Of a DNA stretch of 26,576 bases, positions 14,516-22,166 are shown in pieces (position 1 is the stretch's first letter; every line of letters begins with the position of its first letter). Position numbers and translations under genes: made by a program. A model generated the notes under the pieces. The model made no database searches. It was not told the origin of the DNA and was given only the letters and a program-made list of their open reading frames with translations. This stretch comes from CAZMCH01 sp964564735 (lineage in GTDB: Bacteria > Poribacteria > DTPJ01): the NCBI GenBank assembly GCA_964564735.1, contig CAZMCH010000057.1, positions 1-26,576 on the forward strand, read 5' to 3'.

Positions 14516-16486
14516 ATGCACAAATATATAATGAATTGCATTATAGACGAATTAAGAACAAAACAATGTATCAGAGATATTGCAAAATATTGGCAATTCC
14601 GAAGCACTGTTCCGGGACCTGGGCTACGCAATGCCAGTAAATTCATCTGTCAACGTTATCAGGATCATGGCATAAAGGCAGAAGTAATAGCATATCCTGC
14701 GGATGACAAAACCGAATGGCTAAACGGACATAAGAATCCTCTTGAATGGGTGCCGAGATCAGCACGACTTGATATTATGAAGCCAAATCTAAAAATGATC
14801 TGTTCTTATGCAGAAGAACCTTTGTCGCTTATATGCAATAGCACATCAACACCATTGGGAGGCGTTGATGCACAAGTGATTGTGATAGATGGCGGATCAA
14901 AAGATGAGGATTATGATGGAGTTGATGTTTCTGGAAAGATAATATTAACAAATTTGCCTGCAGGTAGTATTGAATGGCAAGCCAGAAAACGTAATGCTAT
15001 TGGTGTTATAAGTGATTGTATCTGTCCCCCTTGGCTTGCATCATATCCACCTATCAGAGAGCCTGAGGATGAGCCTGATCTGACTATGTGGAGTATATTC
15101 AGCGGAAGCCATAATGAAAAAGGTCTTTGGGGCTTCAGTCTATCTGCAAGGCAGGGACGAAGACTCCGTAAGATTATCCATGATAGTAGCGAACCTGTTA
15201 TTTTGCACGCCGAAGTCGATGCAGACCTTATTGAGGGAACGTCTGAGCTTGTAAATGCTGTATTGACTGGAACAGACCTTGCCCATGAGGAAATATGGGT
15301 GCTTGCTCATTCATCAGAACCCGGTGCAAGAGATAACGCTTCAGGTTGTTGTTTGTCTGTTGAAGTTGCAAGGACAATTAAAACGCTAACTGAAAATGGC
15401 AAACTACCGCCTTTACGAAGAAGTATTAGATTTCTTAATGCGGTTGAGGTTAGCGGATTTTTACCATATATTGATGAAAGAAAAAATGAGCTTGATCATG
15501 TAATTGCAGGATTATGCCTCGATTCTGTTGGACAGGATTTCAGTATTTGTGGAGGTGAATTTATCTTGTTCCAATCACCAGAAACAAACGCATCTTTCAT
15601 TGATGGTCTTTTTGAGAATCTTCTTATATCTGTATCTGCAGAACCTATTGCCAGATTTTCCAATAATAATTATGCTACATTTCCATGGCATACAGAAAAA
15701 TTCTGGGGCAACGATGCTTTTGTTTCTGATGGTTTCTTTGATATTCCGACTCCGCAAATATCTACCTGGCCTGATAGATTTTATCATAGCTCTATGGATA
15801 CTCCCGACCAGATGAGTGATAACACACTTGGTAGAGTAGGGGCGGTTGTTGGGGCATATCTTTATCTTTTGGCTACTGCTGGAGCCAAAGAAGCGATATG
15901 GTTTGCTAATCTTGCGTCAAGGGACTGGAAAAGACGTATTAGTCACATTTTGGCACTTGAGGCGACAAAAGATGATGTAACGGATTTTCATTTAAGGAAA
16001 TTGGGTAAGCATTTGAGCTATCAGGGATATGACGCTATAATTCAGGCTTCAAGATTTGCTCCAGATAATGCCAATCTAAAAGGTGCATTAAAGATAATAT
16101 CAGAGTATATGCTGAAATTTGCAGACCTAGAAACAGAAAATGCAATTAAAACATCTTTTGCTTTTTCTGGTCAGGAATCACTACCGATTGGAGAATCAAC
16201 AAAAGAAAATTTGGATGATTTTGGGTCGGCTGTTATCAAGCGTTTATATTGGTATCATCCACCCGATAATGCCTTTTCAGAAGATGGGCAGAAAAAACTT
16301 GCTAACTTACGAGGGCGATGTAATGTTAACCATATATGGAATTGGATAAATGGTCATCGGACAGTAAAGGAAATATATGACCGAGTTCAATTTAATAATC
16401 CAATAACCTACGATGTATTAAAAGAATATCTAAATTTGCTTTTAAGTGAAAATTTTGTTAAATTTAATGGAACATTAGCAAAGTAA
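14516..16486 (+). CDS. M28/DUF4910-like aminopeptidase family protein with C-terminal winged-helix-like domain
   Basis: A 656-residue protein with no signal peptide. Residues about 95-175 resemble a PA-type insert (GVDVSGKIILTNLPAG). The metallopeptidase part has AHSSEPGARDNASG (His265, Asp273), AVEVSG (Glu311), LCLDSVGQD (Asp336) and FYHSSMDTPDQM (His424), in the order of M28 zinc ligands. The HxD of classical M28 enzymes is HSS here and the EE pair is EV, which is nearer to the DUF4910 subgroup (peptidase-like proteins with ExxG). The C-terminal 60 residues (HIWNWINGHRTVKEIYDRV) look like a small winged helix. GAGGT 9 bases upstream supports the ATG at 14516. Peptidase activity is probable but the metal site is unusual; substrate unknown. 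Confidence 0.78.
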   Translation: MHKYIMNCIIDELRTKQCIRDIAKYWQFRSTVPGPGLRNASKFICQRYQDHGIKAEVIAYPADDKTEWLNGHKNPLEWVPRSARLDIMKPNLKMICSYAEEPLSLICNSTSTPLGGVDAQVIVIDGGSKDEDYDGVDVSGKIILTNLPAGSIEWQARKRNAIGVISDCICPPWLASYPPIREPEDEPDLTMWSIFSGSHNEKGLWGFSLSARQGRRLRKIIHDSSEPVILHAEVDADLIEGTSELVNAVLTGTDLAHEEIWVLAHSSEPGARDNASGCCLSVEVARTIKTLTENGKLPPLRRSIRFLNAVEVSGFLPYIDERKNELDHVIAGLCLDSVGQDFSICGGEFILFQSPETNASFIDGLFENLLISVSAEPIARFSNNNYATFPWHTEKFWGNDAFVSDGFFDIPTPQISTWPDRFYHSSMDTPDQMSDNTLGRVGAVVGAYLYLLATAGAKEAIWFANLASRDWKRRISHILALEATKDDVTDFHLRKLGKHLSYQGYDAIIQASRFAPDNANLKGALKIISEYMLKFADLETENAIKTSFAFSGQESLPIGESTKENLDDFGSAVIKRLYWYHPPDNAFSEDGQKKLANLRGRCNVNHIWNWINGHRTVKEIYDRVQFNNPITYDVLKEYLNLLLSENFVKFNGTLAK

Positions 16487-16539
16487 ATGGTATCTAAATC
16501 AATAACAATGTTAAACAAATCGTTGCCGCAATAGCGATT

Positions 16540-16557
16540 TGATTGATGCATCAATCA
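16540..16557. promoter_or_regulatory. perfect 18-bp palindrome, possible operator
   Basis: TGATTGATGCATCAATCA is a perfect 18-bp palindrome, 53 bp after the peptidase gene and 86 bp before the small coiled-coil ORF. Just before it, AAATCG (16517-16522) and CGATTT (16535-16540) form a weak stem. Without a loop the palindrome is better as a dimer-binding site than a terminator, but no regulator gene is nearby. Confidence 0.35.
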
Positions 16558-16643
16558 TTCTATGAAAAAATTTGAAATTGATATATATTTGTTTTCGTGG
16601 GGAAAGGGGATTAGTCCGATATACAACAGCAAGGGGATTCTAA

Positions 16644-16871
16644 ATGGGTAAATTAATGCAAATAAATGATACGATTCAGCTTCTTATCATGCAGGGAAAT
16701 AAAATAAATCGCTGTATAAAAGAATTAGAAAAACAGCGTATTAATTTATTAATAAACGAAGTTTTTGAAAATAATCAAGAAATAGAATCGGACATCAAAA
16801 AAGTTATGGCAAAGGTAGAGCGCATTAATAAGGAATTAGTCAAAATTAGATCTCCATATTATGCTAAATGA
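16644..16871 (+). CDS. small hypothetical coiled-coil protein (75 aa)
   Basis: I do not recognise a family. The ORF is supported by AAGGGG 8 bases before the ATG, by a strong terminator directly after it, and by a sensible composition: highly charged and almost wholly helical. Residues about 16-68 have a heptad-like pattern of Ile/Leu with Lys/Glu (INRCIKELEKQRINLLINE and KKVMAKVERINKELVKI), so a short coiled coil or helical hairpin is likely. No signal peptide or cysteine motif; a single Cys at residue 24. It stands alone between the peptidase-like gene and the convergent URO-D gene. An adaptor or chaperone-like role would be a guess. Confidence 0.6.
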   Translation: MGKLMQINDTIQLLIMQGNKINRCIKELEKQRINLLINEVFENNQEIESDIKKVMAKVERINKELVKIRSPYYAK

Positions 16872-16881
16872 TTAATTTATT

Positions 16882-16920
16882 GAATATAGCCACTGATGAA
16901 TGTGGCTATATTCATATTTT
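16882..16920. terminator. strong bidirectional terminator
   Basis: A perfect 12-bp stem, GAATATAGCCAC (16882-16893) with GTGGCTATATTC (16902-16913), and an 8-base loop. T-rich sequence follows on the plus strand, and A/T-rich sequence on the other side. It lies between the converging small ORF (ends 16871) and URO-D gene (ends 16927), so it can end both transcripts. Confidence 0.88.
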
Positions 16921-16926
16921 ATTTTT

Positions 16927-17997
16927 CTATTCTTTCAATGCGCGATACATCGCCAAGATGTTTTCTAATGGAACGTCAGGATTGATCGTATTTCCTGTAA
17001 ACATCACAAGCGAAGCCTTGTCTTTACTAATTTCAATGGCATGATGAACTTTTTCTGTAATTTGGTCTGGTGATAGAAATGGCAATTCTGTTGTAACTGC
17101 CAAAGGTCCAAAAATTAGCAATGGTTCGCCATCTCTCGTTTTTCTTTCAACTAATTCATCAATTATCATCCCACATTCAGGCTGGAAGCCCTGAAATCCT
17201 TGGATTCCTGAATCAATCAAAAAATCTAACATAGGACGGACATCACCGTCAGAATGCCAGACAGGTCTGCAACCTGCTTCCAGTAAAGGCTCAAGCCCGT
17301 ATTTTAGTTGTGGAGCATAATATTTTTCAAGAAATTTTGTTGAAATCATGGGACCATTTTGACTGCATATATCTTCACCAAGCAAAACAGCATGAGGATA
17401 GACACCATCTTTTACAGCACGAGCAACAACTTCGCATTGACATCTACCATAAGCCCCGCCAACTTCCATTAATTTGCGCGCCTTATCAGGATAAAGTCCA
17501 ACTATATAAAAGAAATTTTCATAACCAAAATCACCATACCACGAAACTTTTGCCCCTGAACCCCATTGTGCAGGCATCCATAGCATATCTCCGCATTTTT
17601 CTTGCATTCCAATCATAGAATTGCGAAAGTTTTCATAGGCAGAATCAATATTAAAGTTACCTATTATTTTTTCGGGAGTTGGCATATCATCTATGCGTGT
17701 TATTGTATCTTCTAATGTAATTGCCGTAACTGCATGAGCATAGCTATTATGATCTACGCATCTAAAATCGGTGCGATTTCTTGGAACAAATACTCCTATC
17801 AAGCCATCAGTATCAAGAACATCATAGGCACGAATAGAAACTCCAACAGGATCAGCCCAGTATTCATCATAGGTTGCTCCAGCTAATTCCATTATGTATT
17901 CAGGACAAGCGATCCACCCACCAAGAATCGGTGTTCTGTCTGTTTTTTGCAATGTAAATGCAGATTCTAGTCTTTCTTTTCGGGTCATTTTTGACAT
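16927..17997 (-). CDS. uroporphyrinogen decarboxylase (URO-D) superfamily protein, methyltransferase-like
   Basis: A 356-residue protein of the URO-D superfamily. It starts with MTRKERLESAFTLQKTDRTP, typical of the MtaA/CmuA-like branch, and contains HSDGDVRPMLDFLIDSGIQG (from His248), then FQGFQPECGM and a closing FTGNTINPDVPLENI. This branch generally transfers methyl groups to or from corrinoid or thiol cofactors or has unknown roles; true haem HemE sequences have a different N-terminus (no FxxRQAGR-type motif is seen here). GAGGAG 8 bases upstream supports the ATG at 17997. It is a single-gene unit facing the small ORF. Substrate cannot be inferred from the neighbours. The call of superfamily is firm, and the reaction is open. 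Confidence 0.86.
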   Translation of the reverse strand: MSKMTRKERLESAFTLQKTDRTPILGGWIACPEYIMELAGATYDEYWADPVGVSIRAYDVLDTDGLIGVFVPRNRTDFRCVDHNSYAHAVTAITLEDTITRIDDMPTPEKIIGNFNIDSAYENFRNSMIGMQEKCGDMLWMPAQWGSGAKVSWYGDFGYENFFYIVGLYPDKARKLMEVGGAYGRCQCEVVARAVKDGVYPHAVLLGEDICSQNGPMISTKFLEKYYAPQLKYGLEPLLEAGCRPVWHSDGDVRPMLDFLIDSGIQGFQGFQPECGMIIDELVERKTRDGEPLLIFGPLAVTTELPFLSPDQITEKVHHAIEISKDKASLVMFTGNTINPDVPLENILAMYRALKE

Positions 17998-18201
17998 AAA
18001 TGAAACTCCTCATTATAGTTTTTATTTTTTATACATTCTGAAAGATGATCTACCATGACGAATAAAGGGATTTCAGGATATTACTTTTACAAAAAAACAA
18101 CATTAAAGGATTAATACAAGAAATAAAATTTCCTATACAATGATAAAAAAATCAAACTATTTCAATATTATTGCTTATATATTATGCAAGCAAAAAGTGG
18201 C

Positions 18202-18230
18202 TTGACATTATAGAAAATCTCTTGTATAAT
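18202..18230 (+). promoter_or_regulatory. consensus sigma70-type promoter of tRNA-Leu
   Basis: TTGACA (18202-18207) and TATAAT (18225-18230) are both perfect consensus boxes separated by the ideal 17 bases. Transcription would begin about position 18237, only some 5 bases before the mature tRNA. A stable-RNA promoter of this strength fits a housekeeping tRNA. Confidence 0.93.
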
Positions 18231-18241
18231 ACACATATATC

Positions 18242-18328
18242 GCCGGGGTGGTGGAATTGGTAGACACACTAGCTTGAGGGGCTAGCGGACGCAAGTCTGT
18301 GCGAGTTCAAATCTCGCCTCCGGCACCA
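18242..18328 (+). tRNA. tRNA-Leu(GAG)
   Basis: The 87-nt gene has a 7-bp acceptor stem GCCGGGG/CTCCGGC (one G-U pair), a discriminator A and an encoded CCA (18326-18328). The anticodon stem CTAGC/GCTAG encloses loop TTGAGGG, giving anticodon GAG (leucine codons CTC and CTT). A long class II variable arm (GAC-GCAA-GTC) and the T arm GCGAG-TTCAAAT-CTCGC are as expected for leucine tRNA. It ends 7 bp before the stop codon of the convergent yggS gene. Confidence 0.96.
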
Positions 18329-18335
18329 ACCATCA

Positions 18336-18992
18336 TTAAATTCTTGATCCAAATAACCTTGTTCCTATTCTAACCATATTACTTCCTTCTTCAATTGCGA
18401 CTTGATAGCTATTACTCATCCCCATTGATAGTATTTTCATATTAATATTGGGAATATTACGGGCTTTTAGATCATCAAAGATATGTTTCATACAAACAAA
18501 ATATGGTCGTGCTTTTTCTGGATCATCAAAATAAGGTTCCATAGTCATTAGTCCATCGATTCGCAAATTTGGGAAATTCGCTATCTGGTGAACAATCTCA
18601 TAGACATTGTCAGGGCATAAACCATGCTTGCTCTCTTCTTCGCCAATATTTATTTGAACAAGTATCGGCATAATTCTGGAAACCTTTTCACATTGATCGT
18701 TGATCTCTTTTGCAAGTCTAACAGAGTCGACACTCTGAATACAATCAAATATTTTAATGGCATCTTTGACTTTATTTCTTTGTAAATGCCCTATCATGTG
18801 CCATTGAAGACCCTCTATTTTCTCATATTTGCTCAATGCTTCCTGCACATAGTTTTCTCCAATGATTTTTATTCCAGCAATATATGCCTCTCGTATTTCC
18901 TCAATGCTTCTTTGTTTTGTCGCTGCAACAAGTGTTACTCCTTGTGGTATAGTCTTAATTATTTCGTTATATTTCTGCCAAATATCAGACAT
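18336..18992 (-). CDS. yggS: YggS/PLPBP family pyridoxal-phosphate homeostasis protein
   Basis: A 218-residue protein with the standard features of the YggS family (about 230 aa): LVAATKQRS with the PLP-binding Lys26, IGENYVQEALSKYE, WHMIGHLQRNKVKD, then LVQINIGEEESKHGL, GLMTMEPYF, LSMGMSNSYQVAIEEGSNMVRIGTRLFG. The protein binds pyridoxal 5'-phosphate in a TIM barrel with no known catalysis and affects vitamin B6 and amino-acid balance. It is the last gene of a four-gene minus-strand series (Hsp20, DnaJ, GAF-PP2C phosphatase, YggS), 17 bp after the phosphatase gene. Its ribosome-binding site (AGGA) is somewhat distant. Only 7 bp separate it from the opposing tRNA gene, so its transcript probably ends beneath that gene. 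Confidence 0.94.
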   Translation of the reverse strand: MSDIWQKYNEIIKTIPQGVTLVAATKQRSIEEIREAYIAGIKIIGENYVQEALSKYEKIEGLQWHMIGHLQRNKVKDAIKIFDCIQSVDSVRLAKEINDQCEKVSRIMPILVQINIGEEESKHGLCPDNVYEIVHQIANFPNLRIDGLMTMEPYFDDPEKARPYFVCMKHIFDDLKARNIPNINMKILSMGMSNSYQVAIEEGSNMVRIGTRLFGSRI

Positions 18993-19009
18993 AATACTAA
19001 GAATCCTAT

Positions 19010-20305
19010 TTATCCAAGATACTTTAGAACAATTATTGTGGTATCATCGCCTTCTAAGCGATTATCTGCAAAGCTATCTATATTCTTAAGTATCTTATCC
19101 ATTATTTCCTCTGCATTTAGGGATATATTATCTCTAACAATTTCTGACAGCCTATCAACACCAAAATAGGTATCATTTCGAGATGATTCCGTAACGCCAT
19201 CGGTATAAAAAACAATGACATCATTCTTTTTTAGATGCAAGATTCCCTCTTGATAAATGGCAGTTGGTATAACCCCAAGAATCATCCCACCTTCTTGAAG
19301 AAAAATCCTTTCACCTTTTCTAAACAATATCGGAGGATTATGTCCTGCGTTGGTATATGTAAGAGTTCTCTCGCTTATATCCAGCATACCATAAAACAGG
19401 GTTACGAATTGGTCAGATTGGGTATCTCGACAAAGGACACGATTAAGATTTGTTACTACTTCCTTGACTGTATGAGGGTCTTCAAGGTACGCCCTCAAAG
19501 TTGCTCTTGTAGAAGCCATCAAAATAGCACCCGGTATGCCCTTTCCAGAGACATCAGCGATAACCAAACCCAAATGAGATTCCCCGAAATCAACAAAATC
19601 AAAGAAATCTCCTCCAATCATCTTTGAAGGTATATTTTTCGCTGCAATCTGACATTCTCTTATATATGGGATTTTCTGTGGCATTAAATTCGCTTGTATC
19701 TTTGCAGCAGCAGCTAACTCCTGTTCGATACGCTGTCTTTGCACGCGTTCCTCATATAATCTAGCTTTTTCAATAACAGCTGCGGCTTCATTTGCTATAC
19801 CCTTGAATATCTGTATCTGCCCTTGTGAGAAATGATAATGCCTATCAGTATAGACAGATAATCCGCCAATTGGTTTATCTTGTATTAGCAGTCCAACAAT
19901 AAGCATAGATTTGATACCTTCGTTAGAAGCCTCTTTTGAATATTCAAATCTTGGGTCTGTTGGCACATCATATATAATAGCAACATCGCCTTTTGATACA
20001 ACATCTCTATATACGCCTCTCCATGCAAATACCTGTCCCTTTTTTATATAATTTTCACTCAATCCATAAGCTGCTTTTAAGACCATCTCGCCAGTCTTTT
20101 CATCAAGGAGTCTAAGACTACAGGCTTTAACTCCTAGTGTTTTGGCTGTTGTCTCTACTATAAGACTCAATATATCATTCATTTCCATTGTGGATGTGAG
20201 TAGTTTACTAACTTCGTAAAGCGCGGTAAGTTCCTTAATTCTCCTTTGCTGGCGTTTTTCTCGTTCGGTTGTTTTTATTTTTTCTCTACGTGTGTAAGCG
20301 GTCAT
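19010..20305 (-). CDS. GAF-domain PP2C (SpoIIE/RsbU-type) serine phosphatase
   Basis: The 431-residue protein has a short N-terminal helix (15-35), a GAF domain (about 35-180: EVSKLLTSTMEMNDIL, and GGLSVYTDRHYHFS), a helical coiled-coil linker (about 178-210, EERVQRQRIEQELAAAAKIQ) and a SpoIIE-type PP2C domain (about 215-431). Metal-binding acidic residues are in GGDFFDF (Asp233), IADVSGKGIPG (Asp251), FYTDGVTES (Asp369) and EGDDTTIIVL (Asp420, Asp421). RsbU-like phosphatases dephosphorylate anti-sigma antagonists and so control stress sigma factors; the GAF domain would sense a ligand. No RsbV/RsbW-type gene is in the window. It lies 20 bp after dnaJ, in a heat-shock operon, which suits a stress-signalling role. 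The sensed signal is unknown. Confidence 0.93.
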   Translation of the reverse strand: MTAYTRREKIKTTEREKRQQRRIKELTALYEVSKLLTSTMEMNDILSLIVETTAKTLGVKACSLRLLDEKTGEMVLKAAYGLSENYIKKGQVFAWRGVYRDVVSKGDVAIIYDVPTDPRFEYSKEASNEGIKSMLIVGLLIQDKPIGGLSVYTDRHYHFSQGQIQIFKGIANEAAAVIEKARLYEERVQRQRIEQELAAAAKIQANLMPQKIPYIRECQIAAKNIPSKMIGGDFFDFVDFGESHLGLVIADVSGKGIPGAILMASTRATLRAYLEDPHTVKEVVTNLNRVLCRDTQSDQFVTLFYGMLDISERTLTYTNAGHNPPILFRKGERIFLQEGGMILGVIPTAIYQEGILHLKKNDVIVFYTDGVTESSRNDTYFGVDRLSEIVRDNISLNAEEIMDKILKNIDSFADNRLEGDDTTIIVLKYLG

Positions 20306-20325
20306 AATAATAAACCTCTGCCAGC

Positions 20326-21363
20326 CTAGCTCAGACGATCAAGTTCCCTCAATAATTCTTCTTCTCTCTGAGATAGACGTTTTGGTATTGTTATTGTCAC
20401 TTTTACAAGCTCATCGCCTACTTTACCTGTCGAATCTGGAATACCTTGTTCACGAAGGCGAAAAGTTTGATTAGATTGAGTTCCTCTGGGTATTTTAAGA
20501 ATGGCGCTACCTTTTAGTGTCGGCACTTTTACCTCTGCGCCAAGAGCAGCTTGTGTATATTTTATGGGGAGATTATATATAATATCATTTCCCTTACGTT
20601 CAAATAACTGATGTGGCTGAACCTGAAGTATAACATACAGATCACCATCAGAACCGCCTCTAATGCCTGCTTCGCCCTGCCCTGAAAGGCGGAGAACTGT
20701 TCCTGTATCACTACCAGGGGGAATACGCACAGTTATTGTTCGATTTGCCATTTTTACGCCTGTTCCAGAACAGCTTGTGCATGGATTTGAAATGATTTTC
20801 CCGGAACCACCACATCTCTTGCATGTGGTTGTAATATTAAATAAACTTCGCCCTCCCTTCGAAACAACTCCCCTACCACCACATTCTGGACAAGTTGTTG
20901 GATTTGTTCCGAATTTTGCGCCTGTTCCACGACAGACATCACATTTCTCTGTCCTTTGAATCTGTATTTTTTTTTCACTTCCAAAAGCAGCATCCATAAA
21001 AGGAATGTTTAAAGAATATCTAAGGTCAGCGCCTCGTTCAGGACCAGTTTCAGCCATTCCAAATGAAAAGTCGCCAAAAATATCAGAGAAATGTCTAAAA
21101 ATGTCATCATTACTTGTGAATCCCTGAAATCCCATATCATGAACGCCATCCATGCCACGCTGATCATAGGCATTACGTTTTTCAGAATCGCTTAATACTT
21201 CGTAAGCATTCGAAATCTCCTTGAATTTTTCTTCTGCTTGTTTGTTTCCGGGATTCTTATCAGGGTGATATTTCATGGCAAGTTTTCTATAAGCCTTTTT
21301 TATTTCATCAGGCGTTGCATCTTTGCTTACCCCTAATATTTCATAATAATCTTTCTCTGCCAT
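20326..21363 (-). CDS. dnaJ: chaperone DnaJ (Hsp40)
   Basis: The start at 21363 gives MAEKDYYEILGVSKDATPDE, the usual DnaJ N-terminus, with GGAGAG 7 bases upstream. A start at 21378 would add five residues and overlap the Hsp20 stop codon by one base (TAATG). The 345-residue protein has a J domain (1-70, HPD at 33-35), a short Gly/Phe-rich region, four CxxCxGxG-type zinc motifs (CDVCRGTG, CPECGGRG, CKRCGGSG, CTSCSGTG) and the C-terminal substrate-binding domains (TITVRIPPGSDTGTVLRLSG). It delivers unfolded proteins to DnaK and stimulates its ATPase. dnaK and grpE are not in the window. It follows Hsp20 directly, so the two chaperones are probably co-expressed. Confidence 0.95.
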   Translation of the reverse strand: MAEKDYYEILGVSKDATPDEIKKAYRKLAMKYHPDKNPGNKQAEEKFKEISNAYEVLSDSEKRNAYDQRGMDGVHDMGFQGFTSNDDIFRHFSDIFGDFSFGMAETGPERGADLRYSLNIPFMDAAFGSEKKIQIQRTEKCDVCRGTGAKFGTNPTTCPECGGRGVVSKGGRSLFNITTTCKRCGGSGKIISNPCTSCSGTGVKMANRTITVRIPPGSDTGTVLRLSGQGEAGIRGGSDGDLYVILQVQPHQLFERKGNDIIYNLPIKYTQAALGAEVKVPTLKGSAILKIPRGTQSNQTFRLREQGIPDSTGKVGDELVKVTITIPKRLSQREEELLRELDRLS

Positions 21364-21377
21364 TTTTTCACTCTCCA

Positions 21378-21785
21378 TTAACTATCGCTTTTTGATACTA
21401 TAATTGTCAGAATACCATCAGTATAATCTGCACGTATATCATCATCTTTGATTGCAACAGGTATTATGATCTCCCGTTCAAAACTTCCGTATTGCCATTC
21501 TTGCTGGTAATGAGGCTTGTCAGACCTTCCAACACGCATACCCCTAATTATAAGCGTTCTATCCTGAAGCGATAAATCTATATCTTCCTTCTTTACTCCC
21601 GGCAACGCAATTTGAACTACCAGCTTTTCACCTTCATCAATAATATTTGCAGGTGGAGTAAAAGATGGTGTTTCTTTATCTATTCTTGAAACAGGTATCC
21701 TTTTGAAAAAATTTTGAAATATACGATCAACCTCATCATGGATCATAGTGATCTCTTTAAATATATCCCATCTTTCTATTTCCAA
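21378..21785 (-). CDS. small heat-shock protein, Hsp20/alpha-crystallin family
   Basis: A 135-residue alpha-crystallin-type protein. The core domain runs from about residue 45: ANIIDEGEKLVVQIALPGVKK, then DIDLSLQDRTLIIRGMR and YGSFEREIIIPVAIKDDDI, with the conserved ADYTDGILTIIVSK near the end (given in pieces ADYTDGIL and TIIVSK). It is an ATP-independent holdase that keeps unfolding proteins soluble. The start codon is TTG at 21785, supported by AGGAGG 8 bases upstream; there is no ATG in the correct place. It leads the operon with dnaJ, the PP2C phosphatase and yggS. No CIRCE inverted repeat was found upstream, so HrcA control is not supported. Confidence 0.93.
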   Translation of the reverse strand: MEIERWDIFKEITMIHDEVDRIFQNFFKRIPVSRIDKETPSFTPPANIIDEGEKLVVQIALPGVKKEDIDLSLQDRTLIIRGMRVGRSDKPHYQQEWQYGSFEREIIIPVAIKDDDIRADYTDGILTIIVSKSDS

Positions 21786-21811
21786 TTTTAATACCTCCTA
21801 TTTCTGAAATA

Positions 21812-21838
21812 ATTATAAAAACAGAAAAAGATTGTAAA
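21812..21838 (-). promoter_or_regulatory. possible promoter of the hsp20-dnaJ operon
   Basis: On the minus strand TTTACA (complement of 21833-21838) is followed after 15 bases by TATAAT (complement of 21812-21817). The spacer is shorter than the preferred 17, so this is weak support. It lies about 27 bp before the TTG start. The sequence gives no clear heat-shock sigma motif. Confidence 0.35.
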
Positions 21839-21983
21839 AAATATAGTCAAAAAGTTAAAATATATGGTAAAATACAATCATTAAAAAATAGCATCTTTTA
21901 TTAAGTGTATGAATATAAGATATTATATATATAATAATATCAATGTCAACCAAATTATTTCCTGAATATTGATATATAACATT

Positions 21984-22117
21984 AATTTAACGGCTTGTGC
22001 TAATTATTTTTGTAACCTATTATTTTATATAGGTTTTTATAATTTCCAGCCTAAAAGGCTGGGCTACAAAGTGCCTTCAATACTTGGTTTATGGTAACTA
22101 GCACAAGTCGTTAATTT
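21984..22117. repeat. 134-bp palindromic element with GTAG-footed hairpin
   Basis: Outer 23-bp arms at 21984-22006 and 22095-22117 match at 20 of 23 positions; both have CTTGTGCTA. Inside, CCAGCCT (22046-22052) pairs with AGGCTGG (22056-22062) around AAA, and the foot is CTAC at 22064-22067 (GTAG on the minus strand). The module is about 18 of 22 identical to the one at 14358. It fills most of the 381-bp gap between hsp20 and the GNAT gene; the rest is AT-rich with no gene. Confidence 0.7.
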
Positions 22118-22166
22118 ATACAAAAACTAGGATTATAAGATTTCATTATAATTTAGGGAGTTTTTT

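Noticed and set aside
18242..18328. tRNA-Leu as an attachment site for an integrated element
   Set aside because: No integrase and no repeated tRNA 3' end is visible in the window.
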